This document shows, in pieces, positions 1 to 5,003 of a stretch of 5,801 nt of DNA. This DNA comes from Rhodobacteraceae bacterium UBA7436. GTDB lineage: Bacteria; Pseudomonadota; Alphaproteobacteria; Rhodobacterales; Rhodobacteraceae. The notes under the pieces were generated by a model that made no database searches, had not been told where the DNA came from, and saw only the letters and a program-made list of their open reading frames with translations. A program made the translations under genes and the position numbers. How positions within the stretch are numbered: position 1 is the first letter of the stretch; every line of letters starts with the position of its first letter. The stretch spans positions 1 through 5,801 of the forward strand of contig DLQI01000059.1 of assembly GCA_002478745.1 (NCBI GenBank), given 5' to 3'.

Positions 1-2
1 GG

Positions 3-32
3 AGGAGACTTGGGGCTCAGGTCATTTCCTAA
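3..32 (+). CDS. Possible 3' end of an upstream gene (partial)
   Basis: The frame starting at base 3 reads RRLGAQVIS and then meets TAA at 30-32, directly before the ATG of the glycosyltransferase gene. A stop abutting the next start is the usual arrangement for genes in one operon, so this may be the C-terminal tail of a gene upstream of the window. Only nine codons are visible and the other two forward frames are also open here, so the coding call is an inference and no product can be named. Confidence 0.3.
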   Translation, partial: RRLGAQVIS

Positions 33-1610
33 ATGGCAAAAATCGCCTACATACTATTATGTCACAAAGACCCTGAGGCTATTATTAAGCAGGCTCAGCG
101 TTTAACTGCGACTGGCGACTACATATCCATCCACTTTGACGCGAGCGCGAACCCCAAATTTTTCAAACAAATCAAAGACGCCTTGGCTGAAAACGACAAC
201 GTCACGTACGCACATAAACGTATCAAGTGTGGATGGGGCGAATGGACATTGGTCCAAGCAACCCTTTACGCGTTGGAATCCGCCGTCAGTTCTTTTCCTC
301 GGGCGACCCACTTTTATATGCTGTCAGGCGACTGCATGCCGGTAAAGTCTGCGGAGTACATCCATAGCTTTCTTGATGATAACGATGCTGATTTCATCGA
401 GAGTTTTGACTACTTTGAAAGCGACTGGATCAAGACTGGCATGAAAGAAGAGCGGCTGATTTATCGCCATTTCTTTAACGAGCGCACCCAAAAGTGGCGT
501 TTTAACACCAGCTTTCGTTTGCAACAGCGCCTTGGCCTGACCCGCAAAATCCCCGATGATATTCAGGTGCAGATTGGCAGCCAGTGGTGGTGTTTGCGTA
601 GACGTACTGTGGAGTGGGTTCTGGAATTTACCCGTCAGCGCAAAGATGTGATGCGTTTCTTTCGAACCACGTGGATCCCCGACGAGACATTTTTTCAAAC
701 GCTCGTTCGCCATGTTGTGCCCGAAAATGAAATCCGCACACGGACTTTGACCTTTCTCCTGTTCTCAGACTACGGCATGCCGATTACGTTTTATTACGAC
801 CAGTACGATTTATTACTGTCGCAAGATTTTTTATTCGCCCGCAAAATCAGCCCTGAAGCCGAAAGCCTGAAACGCCGTCTTGGCCTGCTGTATGCCGCCG
901 AGGGTCTCCGCTTTGACATCTCAAACGAAGGTTGGGAGCTATTCAAATTCCTATCGGGACGTGGCCGCATTGGCCGACGGTTTTCGACCCGATTTTGGGA
1001 GACGGAAAGTACATTGGGCCGCGAACGCGAGCTGACCATTTTGGTTTGCAAAAAATGGCACGTTGCAAAGCGGGTTCTTGAGCGCATTCGCCAAGTGACC
1101 AATATTCCCGCCATCGAATACTTGTTCAGCGAAGAGAACACCCCCTTGCCAGACTTGGGTGGCATTCAGAAGACACTGGGCAAACGTCATCGTCACCGTC
1201 GTGCTTTGATGCGGATGTTGTTTGATTACTACGAGACCGATCGTTTGGTGGTTTGTATGGACCCTGGCGATATTGATCTATTGCGAGACTTCGAAAGTGA
1301 CCGCTCCAAAACCCGTATTCTGGAAATCCAATGCGACTTCACGGAAGATTACATGATCGGGCACGCCATGCGGGTTGGTTTGGCGGGCGACCATACATCC
1401 AACGAGACGCTAGAGCGTTTGTTGCCAACCATCCGTAACGACATCAACTTTGAAAGCGATGCTTTGCGCGACGCCGAATTCGAGAGACTACATCGTATGC
1501 GCCAGTCCTCTTCAATCGAGGCGAACGCGCAGGAGTTGGCAAATTTGCTCACAATCTCGATTGATAATGCGCGAAAAATTGTCGAAGCAGATTACATCTT
1601 CTCCGACTAA
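33..1610 (+). CDS. GT14 family (Core-2/I-branching type) beta-1,6-N-acetylglucosaminyltransferase-like protein with C-terminal extension
   Basis: This is a probable glycosyltransferase of 525 residues, related to the Core-2/I-branching enzymes (GT14) that move a sugar such as GlcNAc from a nucleotide donor to a glycan. What is seen: an N-terminal strand AKIAYILLCHK (2-12), IHFDAS (33-38), the family-typical YMLSGDCMP (95-103), QIGSQWWCLRR (180-190) and WIPDETFFQTL (214-224), where the glutamate sits at the expected catalytic-base position. The GT14 domain covers roughly residues 1-265. The remaining 260 residues are a second domain with no motif I can assign, matching bacterial homologues that carry an uncharacterised C-terminal domain (DUF5927-like, from memory). 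There is no signal peptide or membrane helix, so it is probably cytoplasmic and may act on exopolysaccharide or surface glycan precursors. The ATG at 33 follows a possible upstream stop. A purine-rich GGAGGAGA lies at 1-8, too far away to be a normal ribosome binding site. Acceptor and donor are unknown. Confidence 0.88.
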   Translation: MAKIAYILLCHKDPEAIIKQAQRLTATGDYISIHFDASANPKFFKQIKDALAENDNVTYAHKRIKCGWGEWTLVQATLYALESAVSSFPRATHFYMLSGDCMPVKSAEYIHSFLDDNDADFIESFDYFESDWIKTGMKEERLIYRHFFNERTQKWRFNTSFRLQQRLGLTRKIPDDIQVQIGSQWWCLRRRTVEWVLEFTRQRKDVMRFFRTTWIPDETFFQTLVRHVVPENEIRTRTLTFLLFSDYGMPITFYYDQYDLLLSQDFLFARKISPEAESLKRRLGLLYAAEGLRFDISNEGWELFKFLSGRGRIGRRFSTRFWETESTLGRERELTILVCKKWHVAKRVLERIRQVTNIPAIEYLFSEENTPLPDLGGIQKTLGKRHRHRRALMRMLFDYYETDRLVVCMDPGDIDLLRDFESDRSKTRILEIQCDFTEDYMIGHAMRVGLAGDHTSNETLERLLPTIRNDINFESDALRDAEFERLHRMRQSSSIEANAQELANLLTISIDNARKIVEADYIFSD

Positions 1611-1617
1611 TCTTTGC

Positions 1618-2268
1618 CTACTTAGCGCGCCATGAATTCAGCCAGCCCTTTAGACGGCCATGGCCACCCTCAACCGCATCACCTGCGGCCTCCCAGTTGT
1701 CTTGAATTTCCTCAAGTGTGGGATCAATCCGCGCCATGCGGAAACGACGCCAGCGGACAAAGATGAAATAGCTGACAGCAGCGAACAGCGTCAAAATCAG
1801 GATGTTCAGGATCGGCCAACCCTTGGATGCATTCGGCCCATCGACCACTTTCACAGAAATCGCATTTGGGAAGATCGACAGAAATTCATTGCGCCAGCCA
1901 TAATGTTTAATCATCGCATACTGCGGTGCCTCAGCCGCTGATTTCAGATCGCTGGCTTCGGCCTGCAGGTTCGTTGTGTCGAACTTGAAATACGGTGGCC
2001 AACCCCATCCTGTATCCTCATTGCGATACACCATCACTTCACCGTTTTTGGCCAGCTTGGTCTGGATAAAAAAGATATCGCGGTTCACAGCTGTGCCCGC
2101 ATTGCCCGTATCGGCAGAGGCCCAGAAGATCGAATTCTCACCGAAATCAATCCGCTTTTCATAGGTATCGGTAATCCGCACGATGTCCTTTTGGGGCAGC
2201 GTGTAATGAAAGAACGCAGCAACAAACGTCCAGAATGCGATGATCAGGAACCACTTGATATAGGTCAT
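1618..2268 (-). CDS. DUF1523 family membrane protein
   Basis: This is a 216-residue protein of the DUF1523 family, which I recognise from Rhodobacterales; no biochemical function is known to me. It has an N-terminal membrane helix at about 5-20, followed by the conserved HYTLPQKDIVRI (21-32). A probably periplasmic domain follows, with the family-typical segment VYRNEDTGWGWPPYFKFDT (80-98) and KHYGWRNEFLSIFPNA (121-136). A second helix lies at about 152-171. The end is basic and then acidic, with IDPTLEEIQDNW at 181-192 probably cytoplasmic. It is the last gene of the - strand cluster: the start lies 12 bases after the stop of the 93-residue membrane protein, with an AAGGGGG ribosome binding site (2276-2282) overlapping that stop. 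Its own stop is 7 bases from the stop of the convergent glycosyltransferase. Family assignment is confident; the role in the cluster is inferred from position only. Confidence 0.9.
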   Translation of the reverse strand: MTYIKWFLIIAFWTFVAAFFHYTLPQKDIVRITDTYEKRIDFGENSIFWASADTGNAGTAVNRDIFFIQTKLAKNGEVMVYRNEDTGWGWPPYFKFDTTNLQAEASDLKSAAEAPQYAMIKHYGWRNEFLSIFPNAISVKVVDGPNASKGWPILNILILTLFAAVSYFIFVRWRRFRMARIDPTLEEIQDNWEAAGDAVEGGHGRLKGWLNSWRAK

Positions 2269-2275
2269 GTCTGTG

Positions 2276-2282
2276 CCCCCTT
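2276..2282 (-). promoter_or_regulatory. Ribosome binding site of the DUF1523 gene
   Basis: On the - strand AAGGGGG lies 7 bases before the ATG at 2268 and overlaps the TAA stop (2281-2283) of the preceding gene. This supports the chosen start and suggests that translation of the two genes is coupled. Confidence 0.6.
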
Positions 2283-2562
2283 AGGCAAAATTCGTAAGAT
2301 AAATGATGACGGCAACCAGCACCGTCGGAATGATATAAACACCCAAGATCAGTTTACGACGCACAGAGCCATCGTATTGTTCAAGGCCCTCTCGAATATA
2401 GTCATCGCGATCACCGCCCTTTGCGGCATCGTCCATCTGCTCAAGGATCCACTGCGCCTTCAACTTACCACGACGCACAGCGCGGGAATAGAACGACAGG
2501 CACACATAAACGATCGTCAATACGATAAAGCCCATAACCAACAAGCGTGCGAGTGCAAACAT
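2281..2562 (-). CDS. Small two-helix membrane protein of unknown function
   Basis: This 93-residue protein belongs to no family I can name. Two clear hydrophobic helices are visible, at about 5-25 and 71-90. They flank a charged loop (28-69) containing KAQWILEQMDDAAKGGDRDDYIREGLEQYD. Positive charges at both edges of the loop (R27, R30, R31, K33, K35 and R68, R69, K70) predict that the loop is cytoplasmic and both termini are outside. The ATG at 2562 directly follows the TAG stop of the preceding ORF with no spacer, and a good AGGAG ribosome binding site sits 7 bases upstream, inside that ORF. The gene lies between the split small membrane protein and DUF1523 in a tightly packed set, so it probably works with them at the inner membrane. 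That role is inferred. Confidence 0.8.
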   Translation of the reverse strand: MFALARLLVMGFIVLTIVYVCLSFYSRAVRRGKLKAQWILEQMDDAAKGGDRDDYIREGLEQYDGSVRRKLILGVYIIPTVLVAVIIYLTNFA

Positions 2563-2787
2563 CTAACGTCTCCTAACAGCGCCCCAAGGGCCAACACGTG
2601 CGATCAAATCTTCCTTCGCTTGATCGGTGTCCATTTCCATACTGGCCTCATGGCCAAACAGTGCAGCACGCGCACCCGCCTTGTCCACTTGGTACTCGCG
2701 CTCAAGGAAACGCGCAACATAGTCTTTTTTCGTCTCGGGCCAGCCTGCGTAAGTCGTGTAAAACAGCTCCTTATGGCAGATGAACAA
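2563..2787 (-). CDS. Cytoplasmic part of a small membrane protein, probably separated from its N-terminal half by a frameshift
   Basis: This open frame of up to 74 codons contains FYTTYAGWPETKKDYVARFL (9-28), then FGHEASMEMDTDQAKEDLIA (44-63), and ends in a basic RRR. It looks like genuine coding sequence, with a soluble, helical, charged composition, a neat junction with the next gene and a functional ribosome binding site for that gene inside it. It lacks a convincing start. The frame is closed by TAG at 2806-2808, there is no ATG or GTG, and the TTG at 2787 has no Shine-Dalgarno sequence before it. The AAGGAG at 2767-2772 is followed by no usable start. The ORF overlaps the end of the upstream 58-residue ORF by 17 bases. 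Skipping one base near 2791 would join the two into one protein of about 127 residues, which I consider the likeliest ancestral form. The alternative is an independent gene with a TTG start. Confidence 0.6.
   Translation of the reverse strand: MFICHKELFYTTYAGWPETKKDYVARFLEREYQVDKAGARAALFGHEASMEMDTDQAKEDLIARVGPWGAVRRR
2570..2574 (-). promoter_or_regulatory. Ribosome binding site of the 93-residue membrane protein
   Basis: AGGAG on the - strand, 7 bases before the ATG at 2562. It is embedded in the last codons of the upstream ORF (the AVRRR end), so the two genes are likely translated in a coupled way. Confidence 0.6.
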
Positions 2788-2947
2788 CTGGCGAACACAT
2801 GAACACTAGAACCATCATTCCACCTGAAAGTTCAAATCCATAAATCAGTACAAACAGCACAGGGATTAGACAAAGGGAAACCAAAAACCACTCAGTCCAA
2901 TTCTTCGGATTACGCAACAAGGGAAGGCGTGGAAACTTACCCGCCAT
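2771..2947 (-). CDS. Short membrane-anchor protein, probable N-terminal half of the frameshifted small membrane protein
   Basis: From the ATG at 2947 this ORF encodes 58 residues. A basic N-terminus with RLPLLRNPKNWTEW (7-20) is followed by a membrane helix at about 19-37 (FLVSLCLIPVLFVLIYGFEL) and then GGMMVLVFMC (42-51), which reads like the first half of a second helix. It ends abruptly with SPVVHLP, a tail that does not continue the helix. The start overlaps the end of the coiled-coil gene by 11 bases (CAG TAT GGC GGG TAA against ATG GCG GGT AAG), a typical coupled arrangement, so I prefer it to longer frames that reach back to 2995. I do not recognise the family. The abrupt end and the startless ORF right after it suggest that the real product continued into that ORF. 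Confidence 0.6.
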   Translation of the reverse strand: MAGKFPRLPLLRNPKNWTEWFLVSLCLIPVLFVLIYGFELSGGMMVLVFMCSPVVHLP

Positions 2948-4013
2948 ACTGATTGCTATCATGCTTCTCAATGATCTTCGCAAACCGCCGCGCAAAGCGT
3001 TCGTCTGCTTTTGCCTTCTGCTCTAGCACATCACGGGCAAAGACCATGTGGTCCTCGTGGGCTTCCATCATCTCGGCCATGCGTTTGTTGGTGGCGGCAC
3101 CGATGCCAGCCATCGCTGCCTGCGCCTCTTGATCTGTTTGCACGCCGATCTCGTTGATGCGGTGCGCGACGTCTTGTTGTTGCGCGGTTTTCAGCGATTT
3201 GGTCAGTGCGTCATACAGGACCACACGTTGTTTGGTGTCTGTTTGCAACTTGTTGATCAGCACCATTTGCGTTGCCGCTTGGTTTTGCAGTGAATCGATC
3301 CACGTCTTGCCTTTTTCGATGTAACGCTCAAGCGTTTGAGAGTTAGCCAGCTTAACCTGTTCGTCCTGAACCATCGCGTTGTAGTCAGAGTTTAGGGCGG
3401 CCAATTCCGTCTCCAACTTGGTGCGTTTCGCGGCATCTTGTTCCGAGGCAATCTTGTTCTCGACCGTGATAATCTTTGGATCCATCGCCTGAATGTTCGC
3501 CTGCAACGTGGTCAATTCTTGAACCACCGCTTCGCGTTCATCCAGCGTAGATGTCAGGTTGCTTTCAACCTTCACCTTTTGATCTTCCAGCATTTCCAAC
3601 TGACCTGTCAGCAATTGAACAATCACGTCTGATTTTGAAATCAGGTCCTGCAATGTGTCGTCGATCGAGGCAGAGCGCACACGCTCTTGGCGCATGCTGT
3701 CTGATTTCGCGCCAGCAAAGATACCAACGAAACTCTCCCAACCGGTCTTGTTGCGCATCTCGTCAAAGTCTTTGGAGAAGCCGGATGTCACGTCATCAAG
3801 CCCCATAATCAGCTCAGCGATATTGGCGTTCATCACGTCGGTGTGCGCGTGAACGTCCTCAAGGGATGCGTTTTCGATGTCGATCATCGCATCATCGCCG
3901 ACCTTCAGTTTTGCACGGGCGGTTTCGATCCGTCCGGTAAGTTCAGCGATTTTGGTTTGGGCCTCAGCCACTTGTGATTGGGATTCACGCACCTGCGCAT
4001 CAAAATTTGGCAT
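2937..4013 (-). CDS. Long coiled-coil protein of unknown function (first gene of the - strand cluster)
   Basis: This is a 358-residue protein, almost entirely alpha-helical and charged, with no signal peptide or membrane helix, so it is probably a cytoplasmic or membrane-peripheral scaffold. Heptad-like stretches are visible at about 8-36, 117-175, 183-225 and 318-350. A short non-helical patch, GWESFVGIFAGAKSDS, occurs at 91-106. Cysteine is absent. The segment at about 226-275, with ERYIEKGKTWIDSLQNQAAT and a following QM-x-LINKLQTDT, weakly recalls the helical TelA/KlaA (toxic anion resistance) family, but I see no decisive match and would not transfer that name. The ATG at 4013 has GGAG 6 bases upstream (4020-4023). 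The stop overlaps the next start by 11 bases, placing this protein at the head of an operon with two or three small membrane proteins and DUF1523, which could anchor it to the inner membrane (inference). A PspA-like or TelA-like envelope-associated role is possible but unproven. Confidence 0.82.
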   Translation of the reverse strand: MPNFDAQVRESQSQVAEAQTKIAELTGRIETARAKLKVGDDAMIDIENASLEDVHAHTDVMNANIAELIMGLDDVTSGFSKDFDEMRNKTGWESFVGIFAGAKSDSMRQERVRSASIDDTLQDLISKSDVIVQLLTGQLEMLEDQKVKVESNLTSTLDEREAVVQELTTLQANIQAMDPKIITVENKIASEQDAAKRTKLETELAALNSDYNAMVQDEQVKLANSQTLERYIEKGKTWIDSLQNQAATQMVLINKLQTDTKQRVVLYDALTKSLKTAQQQDVAHRINEIGVQTDQEAQAAMAGIGAATNKRMAEMMEAHEDHMVFARDVLEQKAKADERFARRFAKIIEKHDSNQYGG

Positions 4014-4054
4014 TAAATTCTCCGATCGTTCAAAAGCTTAAAAACAATATAAGC

Positions 4055-4075
4055 AATGTAATGCGCATTTACATT
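4055..4075. promoter_or_regulatory. Near-perfect palindrome, candidate operator
   Basis: Seven-base arms AATGTAA (4055-4061) and TTACATT (4069-4075) are perfect inverted repeats around a spacer that contains TGCGCA (4062-4067), itself palindromic. Removing one T from the run 4068-4070 would make a perfect 20-base palindrome. It lies 42 bases upstream of the coiled-coil gene start and next to a possible -10 element, TTATAT on the - strand (4047-4052). That position suits a repressor or activator site for the operon. I cannot assign it to a known regulator. Confidence 0.4.
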
Positions 4076-4106
4076 ACCCAACCCTAGATTTCATTCACAC
4101 CGTTGC

Positions 4107-4125
4107 AAAATCAATGTGGCATTGA
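4107..4125 (-). terminator. Weak intrinsic terminator-like hairpin after the hydrolase gene
   Basis: On the - strand TCAATG and CATTGA form a 6-base perfect stem around a CCA loop, followed at once by TTTT. It lies 12 bases after the hydrolase stop at 4138. The stem is short and AT-rich, so termination may be weak and some readthrough into the coiled-coil operon is possible. The rest of the gap 4014-4137 shows no coding sequence. Confidence 0.35.
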
Positions 4126-4137
4126 AAGGGTCATGAC

Positions 4138-4926
4138 TTATCCCGCAGTCAGAACTGACAACATTTCGCTATTCGGATCGGCCAAATCATCGATCACATC
4201 GAAATGGTGCTTGCCCTGCGCCACAACCTGATCGCATTGCCACGCATTCGCCAACCACATTGCCTGATCTATGAAAGCAGGCCGTTCGTCGCTGCCCACC
4301 CAAACCGTTACTTTGGTTTGTGGGGCGGGTTGTAATATCGGGCTTTCGGCACGTGCCATACCGACATCCAGCTGGAAATCTTCGTTCATGTCCGTCCGGC
4401 ACAGCGGCTCCAAATCACTGAGGGGCGAAATGGGCACCACATGCTGCAACCGGTCCACCACTGCCGCGGGCAACATTCCCGGTGCGACCATCCGCGCCAC
4501 CAGATGACCGCCAGCAGAATGCCCCGCTAAACTGATCGACCCCTGTGTGCGTCCTGCAATATGCTGGACCGCGAGGGCGATTTGTTGCGTGATCGTTGCG
4601 ATCCCAACCTGTGGGCACAGATCATAAGACGGCATCGCAACCGCCCATCCCCGCGCCAGAGCACCCTTGGCAAGGAACGACCAAGTCTCCCGATCAAACA
4701 TCCGCCAATAGCCACCGTGCACAAAAATCAACGTTCCCTTAGCTATGTGATCAGGTTGGAAAAAATCATAGGTCTGACGTGGTGAGGGGCCGTAGGAAAC
4801 ACCCAGTTCCGCCTGCTCCCCTAACGCTTCTCGAAGTGCCTTTGACGCGGAATCCCAGCGTGGTGGGTACAGTGCGGCCCCGTCTATGTAGGCACCGTTC
4901 GCGTATGCGTCACTTAGATCAGTCAT
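4138..4926 (-). CDS. Alpha/beta hydrolase, arylformamidase (kynurenine formamidase)/esterase-like
   Basis: This is a 262-residue serine hydrolase of the alpha/beta fold. The signatures are complete: the oxyanion-hole motif HGGYW at 70-74, the nucleophile elbow GHSAGG with Ser137, a probable acid Asp213 in VGSDERPAF, and the catalytic His in KHHFDVID (His240 or His241). The combination HGGYW plus GHSAGG is typical of the AFMID-type kynurenine formamidases, which hydrolyse N-formylkynurenine in tryptophan breakdown, and of related carboxylesterases. The exact substrate cannot be read from the sequence, and no other kynurenine-pathway gene is in view. There is no signal peptide, so it is probably cytoplasmic. 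I chose the ATG at 4926 (MTDLSDAYANGAYIDGA) because GAGAG lies 4 bases upstream and the protein then starts as such proteins usually do. An in-frame ATG at 4962 would add 12 residues, and a TTG at 5034 would run into the divergent dehydrogenase gene and is unlikely. Confidence 0.87.
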   Translation of the reverse strand: MTDLSDAYANGAYIDGAALYPPRWDSASKALREALGEQAELGVSYGPSPRQTYDFFQPDHIAKGTLIFVHGGYWRMFDRETWSFLAKGALARGWAVAMPSYDLCPQVGIATITQQIALAVQHIAGRTQGSISLAGHSAGGHLVARMVAPGMLPAAVVDRLQHVVPISPLSDLEPLCRTDMNEDFQLDVGMARAESPILQPAPQTKVTVWVGSDERPAFIDQAMWLANAWQCDQVVAQGKHHFDVIDDLADPNSEMLSVLTAG

Positions 4927-5003
4927 AGCACTCTCATCAATTCGTCTGGACAAGAGCCACATTAGTTGCTTTCCCTGTTCACGCAATCTCTGGAGAACAT
5001 AAA
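4927..5003. promoter_or_regulatory. Divergent intergenic region between hydrolase and dehydrogenase genes
   Basis: These 77 bases must hold the promoters, or at least the leaders, of two divergent genes. On the - strand a poor match is TTGCGT (4981-4986) and TAATGT (4959-4964), separated by 16 bases. On the + strand I find no convincing -10 and -35 pair. I see no clear operator repeat. Any shared regulation of the two genes is inferred from geometry only. Confidence 0.3.
4992..4997 (+). promoter_or_regulatory. Ribosome binding site of the succinate-semialdehyde dehydrogenase gene
   Basis: GGAGAA lies 6 bases before the ATG at 5004, which fixes that start rather than the later in-frame ATG at 5034, which has no comparable site. 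Confidence 0.6.

Noticed and set aside
2604..2798. A GTG-started open frame on the - strand overlapping the split small membrane protein
   Set aside because: Its product is rich in Ser, Arg and Cys with no pattern, and it covers the same DNA as the much more protein-like FYTTYAGWPETKKDY frame. It also does not join sensibly to the neighbouring ORFs.
2191..2802. A 203-codon open frame on the + strand
   Set aside because: It lies antisense to the DUF1523 start and the small membrane protein genes, whose junctions and ribosome binding sites are good. Its translation has no recognisable domain or hydrophobic pattern, so it is a shadow frame.
2948..2995. Longer start for the 58-residue membrane ORF, inside the coiled-coil gene
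   Set aside because: It would add a stretch encoded wholly inside the 3' end of the coiled-coil gene. The ATG at 2947 gives the common short overlap with the preceding stop.
2937..4013. Naming the coiled-coil protein as TelA (toxic anion resistance)
   Set aside because: Only a short helical segment is reminiscent of that family, and coiled coils give false resemblance easily. A profile search would be needed.
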